Assembly (NCBI RefSeq): GCF_007992435.1
Contig: NZ_BKAG01000051.1
Location: 1 to 49,109, forward strand
DNA length: 49,109 bases
Direction of reading: 5' to 3'
From: Prosthecobacter gellanilyticus
GTDB taxonomy: Bacteria; Verrucomicrobiota; Verrucomicrobiia; Verrucomicrobiales; Verrucomicrobiaceae
Positions within the stretch are counted from its first letter, which is position 1. Every line of letters starts with the position of its first letter. Of the stretch, positions 38,619-46,304 are shown one piece after another. The notes beneath the pieces are model-generated. The model saw nothing but the letters and a program-made list of their open reading frames with translations. It searched no databases and was not told the DNA's origin. The translations under genes were made by a program, and so were the position numbers.

Positions 38619-40007
38619 TCACGCGAGGATCTCCTTCACCACCCGGCACTCATCCACCCCTGTGAGCTTCTGATCCAGCCCATTGAGCCGGAAGGTGAGG
38701 TGGTCATGGTCAATGCCCAGCGTGTGCAGGATCGTCGCGTGCAGATCATGGATGTGTACTTTGTCCACGGCGGCGCGCAGGCCGAACTCGTCCGTGGCCC
38801 CATGCACATGGCCGTGCTTCACACCCGCGCCGAAGAGCACCGTGGTAAAGCCCCAGGGATTGTGATCGCGGCCCACACCCTTCTCGCTCATCGGCATGCG
38901 GCCAAACTCACCGCCCCAGATCACCAGCGTGTCCTCCAGCAGCCCGCGCTGTTTCAAATCACGCAGCAGACCTGCCACCGGCTTGTCCGTGCGCGCGCAG
39001 TGCTCCGTGTGATTCTTCAGCACATCCTCATGCGCATCCCAGCCATTGGTATCGCCAGAATAAAGCTGCACAAAGCGCACCCCGCGCTCAATCATGCGAC
39101 GAGCCAGCAGGCACCGTGTGCCAAACTCTTTCGTCGTCGGATCATCCATCCCATAAAGCTTCTTCGTGGCCTCTGTCTCGCGCGAGATATCCACCGCCTC
39201 AGGCGCCGCGGACTGCATGCGGAAAGCCAGCTCATAAGCGCGGATGCGCGCATCCAGCACGCTGTTTGCCTCATGCCGGGCCTGATGTGCCGCGTTCATC
39301 TGCTGGATCAGGTCCAGCGTCGCCCGCTGACGGGCACTGCTCATCGGACTGTTGAGATGCAAAATAGGGTGCTCACCTGCCCGCATCGTCGTGCCTTGGA
39401 AAGTTGCAGGCAGAAAGCCGCTGCCCCAGGCCGGCGGACCGCCTTTCAGACCACCACCCGGATCCGGCATCACCACAAACGCAGGCATGTCCGCATTCTC
39501 AGAGCCTAGGCCATACGACACCCAGCTCCCCATGCTCGGCTTGCCCATCTGGATGGATCCCGTGTTCATTTGGTAGACGGACTGCGGATGATTCACGCTG
39601 TCACCATGGCAGCTCCGGATCACGCACATCTCGTCTGCCAGCTCCGCCATGTGCGGCAGGAAATCACTCACCTCGATGCCACTCTGTCCATATTGGCGGA
39701 AAGCCTTCACCGGCCCCAGCAGCGGATTCTTCGCCACCTTCCGCCGCGTCTCCACCGTCCCGTAGCTATCCGGCAACGGCTTGCCTGCATGGCGGATCAG
39801 GTCCGGCTTCGGATCAAAAAGGTCCACATGGCTCGGCCCCCCATGCATGAAGAGCCAGATCACCCGCTTCGCCTTCGCCGGAAAGTGGGACTTACCCTCA
39901 CCCCCCAGCGCCTCGCTGCCCAGCAACTGCGAGCACGCGATGCCCGACAACCCCACACCTGCCCCTCCGAGAAACCGGCGGCGTGACAGGGCAGGGAGGA
40001 AGTCCAT
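38619..40007 (-). CDS. DUF1501 exported protein, copy 2
   Basis: 462 aa, Tat-like start (LSRRRFLGGAGVGLSGIACSQLL). It has the DUF1501 markers V-I-W-L-F-M-H-G-G-P-S-H-V-D-L-F-D-P-K-P, GQSGIEVSDFLPHM, GLGSENADMPAFVVMPDP, FGTRCLLARRMIERGVRFVQLY, WGGEFGRMP and GVGRDHNPWGF. First gene of a DUF1501-DUF1553 pair. Its closest in-window relative by eye is copy 4 at 44602. Confidence 0.93.
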   Translation of the reverse strand: MDFLPALSRRRFLGGAGVGLSGIACSQLLGSEALGGEGKSHFPAKAKRVIWLFMHGGPSHVDLFDPKPDLIRHAGKPLPDSYGTVETRRKVAKNPLLGPVKAFRQYGQSGIEVSDFLPHMAELADEMCVIRSCHGDSVNHPQSVYQMNTGSIQMGKPSMGSWVSYGLGSENADMPAFVVMPDPGGGLKGGPPAWGSGFLPATFQGTTMRAGEHPILHLNSPMSSARQRATLDLIQQMNAAHQARHEANSVLDARIRAYELAFRMQSAAPEAVDISRETEATKKLYGMDDPTTKEFGTRCLLARRMIERGVRFVQLYSGDTNGWDAHEDVLKNHTEHCARTDKPVAGLLRDLKQRGLLEDTLVIWGGEFGRMPMSEKGVGRDHNPWGFTTVLFGAGVKHGHVHGATDEFGLRAAVDKVHIHDLHATILHTLGIDHDHLTFRLNGLDQKLTGVDECRVVKEILA

Positions 40008-40130
40008 GACGGCTTAAAACGTTGATCCAGGGAATTTCCATCCAGACTGGCCGAAATTCATCCGATTGGCGAGCACGCAGCAAGGTGGCTCCCCACAAGG
40101 TCAGCCCTGTCTCTGCCTGCTGCCTCTGGT

Positions 40131-40250
40131 TCGAAGGCCAACGGCCTTCCGCACCATAGCGAAGGGTTGGCGAGCCATAGCGAGCTTACCCTGGAAACCG
40201 GTCCCGCCTCCGCTATCTCCATGTCGGACCCCAACGTGGGTCCCGCATCT
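40131..40250 (+). repeat. Dispersed repeat with two hairpins, copy 2
   Basis: Stem GAAGGCC-AAC-GGCCTTC (40133-40149), then CATAGCGAAGGGTTGGCGAG, and the terminal hairpin GGACCCCAACGTGGGTCC (40226-40243), identical to that of copy 1 (30353-30370). The middle part after ACCCTGGAA differs between the copies. It lies immediately downstream of the toxin-like remnant. Confidence 0.85.
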
Positions 40251-40339
40251 TCGGACCTGGACGTTGTTTCCTCACTGAGCCCAGTGATTGGTTGGAAGAT
40301 GTTGTCGCCGTCAAGAAAGCCGACGGAACAGCTCATCAT
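40250..40339 (-). pseudogene. Possible truncated toxin partner of the AbrB-type antitoxin
   Basis: A frame starting at ATG 40339 inside the antitoxin gene reads MMSCSVGFLDGDNIFQPITG and then runs into the dispersed repeat. The short start has the look of a death-on-curing or similar toxin N-terminus (hydrophobic strand, F-L-D-x-D-x-I). The overlap with the antitoxin end is the arrangement expected for such a pair. Only about 20-30 residues remain, so the assignment is weak. Confidence 0.25.
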
Positions 40340-40532
40340 TCTTTTGAATCAAGCGTCGCGCCTCTTGACCTGCACGCCTCGAACCAATGCTAATGGGCTT
40401 GATGCTGATGATCCCATTGCCAAGCACTTCCACATTCACTTCATCACCAAGTTCAAGCCCAGCCTGTTCGAGCAATGTTGGATCAAGGATGATTCCCTGA
40501 GTATTGCCAATTTTGGTGATCGTCTGGATCAT
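40311..40532 (-). CDS. Solitary AbrB/MazE-like antitoxin
   Basis: 73 aa. The swapped-hairpin AbrB fold is evident: I-T-K-I-G-N-T-Q-G-I-I-L-D-P-T-L-L, then GLELGDEVNVEVLGNGIISIKP. A helical tail (GQEARRLIQKNDELFRRLS) should bind the toxin. No intact toxin follows; only a short frame at 40250-40339, cut off by a dispersed repeat. As a DNA-binding protein it may still act as a regulator. Confidence 0.85.
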   Translation of the reverse strand: MIQTITKIGNTQGIILDPTLLEQAGLELGDEVNVEVLGNGIISIKPISIGSRRAGQEARRLIQKNDELFRRLS

Positions 40533-40584
40533 AGTCTACTACCACGCATGGGGTAACGACTGTCAACACCTTCGTCCCGGCTCA

Positions 40585-41262
40585 CTACTTAATAGAAGGG
40601 GCCGCTGTCGCTGCTTCCGCCGCACCGCCTCCGTGCTTCTCCAGATACTCCTGCGCCTTCGCCCGTGCCGTGGTGATCTCCTCCGCGTTCAGGCTGAAGC
40701 CCGTGGTGCCGGACTGCATCAGATTCGTGGTGTCCTGCCGGTGGTTCAGCCCCAGCGCATGGCCGATCTCATGGGACGTCACCCTCGGCAGCGGCTCGTC
40801 CAGACCTCCTGGTACCTCACGGAGAGAAGCCGTGTCCTTCACCACGATCGGCTCCCCATAGAAGAAGCCGTTCGGCTTCACCGTCTTCACATAGCAGATG
40901 TCGATCCCGGTCGGGCTGAGCACGCTCTTCGGGACCATCGACTTCACCCGCACAAACTCAGACTTCAGCCGGTTCTCCTCTGGCATTGGCACCGCCTCCG
41001 CAGTCTTGATGGACTCGATCTCAAACTGAATCCCCGCCTGTGCCCATACCTTGTTCACCTTGCTCATGACCCTCCGGACATCCGCCTCGACCAGCGTCGT
41101 GTGCATGTCCGGCATCGAGCTTGATTGCATCAGATGAATCCTCACCGGCAAAGTGATGACCGGCATTTCAGGCGCTGCTGGTACCGCCGCTTCTTTGCCC
41201 TCCTGCGCCAGCAACACCACTGACAGCAGCAGGCACGCGATCAAGTAAATGAGATGCTTCAT
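40585..41262 (-). CDS. Matrixin-like secreted zinc metalloprotease
   Basis: 225 aa from ATG at 41262 (MKHLIYLIACLLLSVVLLAQE), a signal peptide. The metzincin zinc site is S-H-E-I-G-H-A-L-G-L-N-H (HExxHxxGxxH), followed by a Met-turn N-L-M-Q-S-G-T. The N-terminal part (LPVRIHLMQSS, DVRRVMSKVNKVWAQAGIQFEIES) matches the usual lead-in of such bacterial proteases. It is the last gene of a kelch-DUF1501-protease operon (gap 32 nt). The tail is Ala/Gly-rich and probably disordered. Substrate unknown. Confidence 0.85.
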   Translation of the reverse strand: MKHLIYLIACLLLSVVLLAQEGKEAAVPAAPEMPVITLPVRIHLMQSSSMPDMHTTLVEADVRRVMSKVNKVWAQAGIQFEIESIKTAEAVPMPEENRLKSEFVRVKSMVPKSVLSPTGIDICYVKTVKPNGFFYGEPIVVKDTASLREVPGGLDEPLPRVTSHEIGHALGLNHRQDTTNLMQSGTTGFSLNAEEITTARAKAQEYLEKHGGGAAEAATAAPSIK

Positions 41263-41294
41263 ATTAGGCCTGGGCAGATGCATCACGATCCAGG

Positions 41295-42728
41295 TCACCC
41301 AAAAAGATCGAGCAACGGCCTTCCGCCATCCACCACCGGGATCGGCCGGTTCTCGCGGTTCATCAGCATGAGATCCGGATTGATGCCGAGCGACCAATAC
41401 AGCGTCTTCGCCAGGTCCTCTGGCGAGACCGGTTTGTCATCCGGATAAGCCGCTTCCTTGTCCGACTTTCCATACACAATGCCGCCGCGAATGCCTGCAC
41501 CCGCGATCAGGGCCGGGAAGCAGGTGCTCCAGTGACCACGACCCCACGTCGCGTTCGGCGTGGGCGTGCGTCCCATCTCGCCCAGTGCCACCACCAGCGT
41601 CTCATCCAGCAGACCGCGCTCATCCAGATCCGTCAGCAGCGCTGCGCAGCCTTGGTCAAAGGTAGGCAGCAAATGGTCCCGCACATCATCGCTCGTGCGG
41701 TGTGAGTCCCAGCCGAAGCCGTCTGCAGTATCGTAATGCACGGTCACAAAGCGCGTCCCTGCCTCCACCAGTCTCCGCGCCATGAGGCAGCTCTGGCCAA
41801 ACAGATGCCGCCCATAGCGATCCCGCATTTTCTCAGACTCCGCGCGGATGTTCAGCGCGCTGCTCGTCTTGTCCGAAGAGATCAGGGCCATCGCCCGTTT
41901 GCGATGCAGATCCATCGCATCGCCATCACCGAGGTCGAGCCTCGTGCGCACCGCTTCGAACTGATCCAGCAACCCCACGCGCTCCTGAATTCGGCTCACC
42001 GGGATCACCGGCTTCAGCCCCTCGATCTCAAAGCTCAGCTCACCATCCGCGCAGGCACGCCAGTAGGGGTTGTCCTTCAGGCTCTGCTTGTCGATCACCG
42101 TCGTCATCGGGTTGTAGGCCTGGCCTAACCATCCGCCGTATTCACCGGGCCGCACATACTGCCCGCGATCCTGCAAGCGCCCCAGCCGGTTTGGCAGCAC
42201 CGCATATGAGGCCAGATCACGCTCCATGCCTCCCGGCTGCTTCTGACTCAGATGCTCTACCACCGAGCCGATAGACGGCCAGTCCTGCGGCGTGGCCGAG
42301 AAACCACCTCCCACCGGCAGATGCCAGCGATGCCCCGTCTGCAGATAGTGCCCCGCGCCGCTGTGGTCATTGTAGCTGTGCGTCATCGACCGGATGACCG
42401 TGAACTTGTCCGAGATCTTCGCCAGCCGTGCCAGATGCTCGCTGATCAGCAAATCCGGAGTGCGGCAGCGGATCGGTTTGAATGGTCCGCGTATCTCCGG
42501 CTTCGCCTGAGGCTTCAAATCAAACGTCTCGAGTTGGCTCGGCCCGCCAAAGAGAAACAGAAAGATCACCGACTTCGCCTTCCCACCTGCAAAAGCTTCC
42601 TGAGCCTCCTGCGCGGCCAGCACGCCCGGCAGAGTCATGCCAAACAAACCCGCCCCGCCGATCTGCAAAAGCTCCCGGCGCGAGATGCCGGAGCAGTTCG
42701 TGCGCGTGGTGCCGTTGATGGTGAGCAT
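41295..42728 (-). CDS. DUF1501 exported protein, copy 3
   Basis: 477 aa with Tat-like start (ISRRELLQIGGAGLFGMTLPG). Core motifs: V-I-F-L-F-L-F-G-G-P-S-Q-L-E-T-F-D-L-K-P, MTHSYNDHSGAGHYLQTGH, GQSCLMARRLVEAGTRFVTV, GEMGRTPTPN, ending with a YWSLGINPDLMLMNRENRPIP-type segment seen in a DUF1501 subgroup distinct from copies 1, 2 and 4. It sits between a kelch-like secreted protein and a matrixin-like protease, a different context from the DUF1553 partnership. Confidence 0.92.
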   Translation of the reverse strand: MLTINGTTRTNCSGISRRELLQIGGAGLFGMTLPGVLAAQEAQEAFAGGKAKSVIFLFLFGGPSQLETFDLKPQAKPEIRGPFKPIRCRTPDLLISEHLARLAKISDKFTVIRSMTHSYNDHSGAGHYLQTGHRWHLPVGGGFSATPQDWPSIGSVVEHLSQKQPGGMERDLASYAVLPNRLGRLQDRGQYVRPGEYGGWLGQAYNPMTTVIDKQSLKDNPYWRACADGELSFEIEGLKPVIPVSRIQERVGLLDQFEAVRTRLDLGDGDAMDLHRKRAMALISSDKTSSALNIRAESEKMRDRYGRHLFGQSCLMARRLVEAGTRFVTVHYDTADGFGWDSHRTSDDVRDHLLPTFDQGCAALLTDLDERGLLDETLVVALGEMGRTPTPNATWGRGHWSTCFPALIAGAGIRGGIVYGKSDKEAAYPDDKPVSPEDLAKTLYWSLGINPDLMLMNRENRPIPVVDGGRPLLDLFG

Positions 42729-42773
42729 ACGGGGGCAAAGTACGCGCTGCCTCCGCAGTGCCTTTCCATTTCG

Positions 42774-43745
42774 CTATGGCCAATCCTTGGTCAGCTGAAG
42801 GGACCACACTTCATTCGAAAGCGGCCGCGCATGCCCTCCCGCCACCCAGAGCTTGTCCTGGAAAACGAACGCCGAATGCTCATGCCGAGCCTTCCAGCAG
42901 GTCCTCGTCTCCAGCCGCTTCCACGTCTTCCCATCCGCGCTATGCCAGACATCGCCGTAGTTGTCCTTCTCCTTTGACCACCCGCCCAGCACCCACATCT
43001 GCCCGCGATACACCGCTGCACTGAACCACAGCCGCGCCTCCCACGGCGCCGACTCCGTCTCGCCGTTCCAGTTCACACCATCGCTGGAGGACCACACATC
43101 ATTCTTCGCATGATAAGCCGGCGTGTAGTTACCACCGCCCATCACATAAATCCGGTCATTCAAAACCACCGCCTGATGATAGGCCCTCGCCGACCACGGC
43201 GCGCTCGCCACTTCCAGCTTCCAAGTCTTCCCATCATCAGACGACCACACATCATTCTTCAGACTCTTGTCCGTGCCAAAATAGTAGTCCTCGATCCCCC
43301 CGAGCATCCACATCTTCCCGCGATGCACCACCAGCCCGGCCGCGACTCTTGGCGACCACTCCGCGCTCTTCGTGACCTGATCCCACTTCACTCCATCGTT
43401 GGACGACCACACCTGGTTGCTCGCTGAATGCCCCGGCAGCCTGCCTTTATACCAGCCGCCCATGATCCACATCTTGTCCGCAAAGGTCACATTCATCGGC
43501 AGATCACTGTGCACCCACGGCGCGTTGCCTTCCACCAGCGTCCAGTCCTTGCCATTGGCCGATGACCATACATCCCTCGGCGGATCCGCAAACGACTGAA
43601 ACCATCCCCCGCCTATCCAAAGTTGCTCACGAAACACCCACTCCGCCTGCGAGTCCCTCGCCTGCCACGCCGCGTTCCCCTCCAGCACCCAGTCTTGTGC
43701 GAGAGCACTGCTTGTGAACGAAAGGAAAAGTAAAAGCGACTTCAT
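42774..43745 (-). CDS. Secreted kelch-like beta-propeller protein
   Basis: 323 aa from ATG at 43745 (MKSLLLFLSFTSSALAQ, cleavable signal). Six kelch-type blades are visible, each with a variant of D-V-W-S-S-x-D-G-x-x-W, A-P-W-x-x-R and W-[IMV]-[ML]-G-G (for example LWIGGGWFQS, MWIMGGWYKG, MWMLGGIEDY, IYVMGGGNYT, MWVLGGWSKE, LWVAGGHARP). Galactose-oxidase/kelch propellers bind ligands or glycans. First gene of a three-gene minus-strand operon, 45 nt before DUF1501 copy 3. Confidence 0.85.
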   Translation of the reverse strand: MKSLLLFLSFTSSALAQDWVLEGNAAWQARDSQAEWVFREQLWIGGGWFQSFADPPRDVWSSANGKDWTLVEGNAPWVHSDLPMNVTFADKMWIMGGWYKGRLPGHSASNQVWSSNDGVKWDQVTKSAEWSPRVAAGLVVHRGKMWMLGGIEDYYFGTDKSLKNDVWSSDDGKTWKLEVASAPWSARAYHQAVVLNDRIYVMGGGNYTPAYHAKNDVWSSSDGVNWNGETESAPWEARLWFSAAVYRGQMWVLGGWSKEKDNYGDVWHSADGKTWKRLETRTCWKARHEHSAFVFQDKLWVAGGHARPLSNEVWSLQLTKDWP

Positions 43746-43841
43746 GCGGGAGAGATGACAAACGCCCATCTCGCCACCGTGCTTGCGATCCTTCGAAAAG
43801 CGGAACGCTGGCGCTCTCTTTAAATCATGCTACGGAATCAA

Positions 43842-44621
43842 ATGCGCATCCATGTGGTCAGTGACCTGCATCAGGAGTTCGGCGAGATCCCTCTGCCCAA
43901 GGTGGACTGTGACTGCGTCGTGCTCGCCGGTGATGTCTCGATCAAGATGAGCGGCCTGAACTGGATCCTGCGCAACATCACTGACGTCCCCGTCATCTAC
44001 ATCTGCGGCAATCACGAGTTCTACGGCGAAAGGTTCCCACGCCTCATCGAGAAGCTGCGCGAGAAGGCCCAAGGCACGAACGTGCATTTCCTGGAGAATG
44101 ACTCTGTCACCATCAAGGGCGTTCGTTTCTTCGGGGCCACGCTCTGGACAGACATGGCTCTCATGGGTGACTGGCAGATGGGTGCCATTGAGGCCGCAGG
44201 CGTGATGAATGACTACAAACGCGTGCGGAACTCGGACCGCGGTAACCGCCGTCTCAGGCCCGTGGAGACGCGCCACAAACACCTGATTTCCGTAGAGGCC
44301 CTGAAAGAGTTCTTCGCCGCAGGAGATGCCAGATCATCCGTCATCGTGACTCATCATGCGCCCTCCATCCTCTCATTGCCCGAGCGCCGCCGCACGGAGG
44401 ACATCAGTTGCGCCTATGCCTCGCATCTGGATGCTCTGATCACCGAGCATCAGCCGCAGCTTTGGATCCACGGCCACATTCATCACAGCAACGACTACAA
44501 GATTGGTGAAACTCGAGTTCTCTCGAATCCACGAGCCTATCCAGATTCGCCTAACCAAGCGTTTGTTCCTGATCTTACTGTCGATCTGAAGCCTTCCTTC
44601 CTCACGCCAGAGCCTTCGTGA
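43842..44621 (+). CDS. Metallophosphoesterase
   Basis: Calcineurin-like phosphoesterase of about 259 aa. Metal-binding motifs are in order: S-D-L-H (residues 7-10), G-D-V, G-N-H-E, T-H-H-A-P and G-H-I-H-H. ATG at 43842 (MRIHVVSDLH) is typical for the family; ATG at 43827 adds five residues. No signal peptide, so it is cytosolic. The C-terminus overlaps the convergent DUF1501 gene by 20 nt. Substrate unknown (phosphodiester or phosphomonoester). Confidence 0.93.
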   Translation: MRIHVVSDLHQEFGEIPLPKVDCDCVVLAGDVSIKMSGLNWILRNITDVPVIYICGNHEFYGERFPRLIEKLREKAQGTNVHFLENDSVTIKGVRFFGATLWTDMALMGDWQMGAIEAAGVMNDYKRVRNSDRGNRRLRPVETRHKHLISVEALKEFFAAGDARSSVIVTHHAPSILSLPERRRTEDISCAYASHLDALITEHQPQLWIHGHIHHSNDYKIGETRVLSNPRAYPDSPNQAFVPDLTVDLKPSFLTPEPS

Positions 44622-46041
44622 TCACATGCCGCTCCTCCACGCCCGTGAGGCGCTGGTTCAGGCCTTGATGCGGAAAGCTCAGTCGTGTGTGGTCGATGCC
44701 CATGAGGTGCAGCACCGTCGCATGCAGGTCACTCACATGGCAGCGATCCTCCACCGCCTTGAAGCCCAGCTCATCCGTCGCGCCGATGGCCTGTCCACCT
44801 TTCACACCCGCTCCGGCCATCCACATGGAAAAGCCGTGCCAGTCATGATCACGCCCCGGCTTGCCCACACCTTCACTCGTCGGCGTGCGGCCAAACTCAC
44901 CGCCCCACACCAGCAGCGTCTCATCCCAGAGTCCCGTGCGCTTTAGATCCGCGATCAGTGCCGCGATCGGCTTGTCCGTCTCACCCGCATGCAGCGTGTG
45001 ATTCGTGATGCAGTCATTGTGCCCGTCCCACGTGTCCTCGATGTGCCCACCGCCCGAGTAGAGCTGGATGAAGCGCACGCCCTTCTCGATGAGCCGCCGC
45101 GTGATCAGGCACTTGCGGCCAAAGTCCGCCGTGCGCGGATCATTGAGCCCGTACATCTCTCGCGTCACCGCGTCTTCAAGTTCCACATCCACCGTGCTCA
45201 TCGCCTCCGTCTGCATGCGATACGCCAGCTCATAAGACTCGATGCGCGCCATCAGCTCCGTCTCCTCCGGATGCATCTTCAGATGCTCCTCATTGAGTGA
45301 CCTCAGCAGATCCAGGCTCCTGCGCTGCGTGCGATCACTCGTCCCCTCTGGCGTCGCCAGATCCAGCAGCGGCGATCCACCACTGCGAAACAGCGTGCCC
45401 TGATACGCCGCCGGCATGTAGCCCGCCGTCCAGTTCGAAGCACTGCCGATCGGTCCGCCACGCGGATCCGTCATCACCACAAACCCTGGCAGGTTCTGGT
45501 TCGTCGTGCCTAACCCATAGCTCAACCACGAGCCCAGGCTCGGCTTCCCAATAAAAATGCTGCCCGTGTTCATCTGCAGGCAGCCGGAGGCATGCGCCGC
45601 CGTGTCCGCATGCATGGACCGGATCACGCACAGATCATCCGCATGCCGCGCCGTGTGCGGAAACAAGCTGCTGATCTCCAGTCCGCTCTGCCCATGCTTC
45701 TTGAACTCAAACGGCGATGCCATCAGATGCCCCACCGCCCGTCCGTTGGATCCCACCTTCGCATCGCCCGTGTACGGCTTGCCATCATGCTTCTTCAGCA
45801 TTGGTTTCGGATCAAACGTGTCCACCTGCGAAGGCCCGCCATTCATGAAGAGGAACACACAGTGCTTCGCCTTCGCCGCATGATGCGCCCTCTTCTCCGC
45901 CATCGGCGAAGTCGATGCCGCAAGCGCCTCCGCCACCATCAAATCCGTCAATGCTATCCCCGCAAACCCACCCCCGACCTGCCACAGAAACTCCCGGCGT
46001 GTCTGCCCACAAGGCGTGCGGTTCGGAATGAAGCGTGACAT
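44602..46041 (-). CDS. DUF1501 exported protein, copy 4
   Basis: 479 aa, twin-arginine start (TRREFLWQVGGGFAGIALTDLM). Core motifs: C-V-F-L-F-M-N-G-G-P-S-Q-V-D-T-F-D-P-K-P, GQSGLEISSLFPHTA, GLGTTNQNLPGFVVMTDPRG, FGRKCLITRRLIEKGVRFIQLY, WGGEFGRTPTSEG and GRDHDWHGFSMWMAGAG. In the usual operon, DUF1553 precedes DUF1501; here the next minus-strand gene upstream is a DUF1553 gene at 48764, but an AT-rich opposite-strand cassette lies between. Confidence 0.93.
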   Translation of the reverse strand: MSRFIPNRTPCGQTRREFLWQVGGGFAGIALTDLMVAEALAASTSPMAEKRAHHAAKAKHCVFLFMNGGPSQVDTFDPKPMLKKHDGKPYTGDAKVGSNGRAVGHLMASPFEFKKHGQSGLEISSLFPHTARHADDLCVIRSMHADTAAHASGCLQMNTGSIFIGKPSLGSWLSYGLGTTNQNLPGFVVMTDPRGGPIGSASNWTAGYMPAAYQGTLFRSGGSPLLDLATPEGTSDRTQRRSLDLLRSLNEEHLKMHPEETELMARIESYELAYRMQTEAMSTVDVELEDAVTREMYGLNDPRTADFGRKCLITRRLIEKGVRFIQLYSGGGHIEDTWDGHNDCITNHTLHAGETDKPIAALIADLKRTGLWDETLLVWGGEFGRTPTSEGVGKPGRDHDWHGFSMWMAGAGVKGGQAIGATDELGFKAVEDRCHVSDLHATVLHLMGIDHTRLSFPHQGLNQRLTGVEERHVITKALA

Positions 46042-46119
46042 GGTGAGATGAGTCCAATACAGACATCACGCACACGCTCTTGCTCTGTATAAACTGTGGA
46101 CAGGCGAGCCTTTACTTGT

Positions 46120-46147
46120 TTTGATGAGTGTTGGATATCATTATAAG
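46120..46147 (+). promoter_or_regulatory. Possible promoter of the GNAT-PIN cassette
   Basis: TTGATG (46121-46126) and TATAAG (46142-46147) with a 15-nt spacer, or TTTGAT with 16 nt, in an AT-rich 130-nt gap between the DUF1501 gene and the cassette. It would give a start near 46155, about 20 nt before the small ORF. Confidence 0.3.
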
Positions 46148-46175
46148 CTGTAAGCTTAGTCGAATTGTAAATGTT

Positions 46176-46304
46176 ATGCTGATTGCTCCTTCCTATGTCT
46201 TGCCAGAAGAGATTTTCTCGACGCCGTTGAGAATATCTTCCACGGATTCAAGTCTGAGCTTCGAGGTCAAACTGGGAGCTTCAGGGAGGTCCTTTCAGTC
46301 ATGA
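46176..46304 (+). CDS. Small ORF overlapping the GNAT-PIN gene
   Basis: 42 codons, ATG 46176 to TGA 46302-46304. It starts MLIAPSYVLPEEIFSTPLRI and ends LGASGRSFQS. Its stop overlaps the ATG of the next gene in the arrangement ATGA, typical of coupled translation. A good Shine-Dalgarno for the next gene (AGGGAGGT, 46283-46290) lies within it. It could be a leader peptide, a small antitoxin or the remnant of a longer gene; the 5' end lacks a clear ribosome-binding site. Confidence 0.4.
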   Translation: MLIAPSYVLPEEIFSTPLRISSTDSSLSFEVKLGASGRSFQS

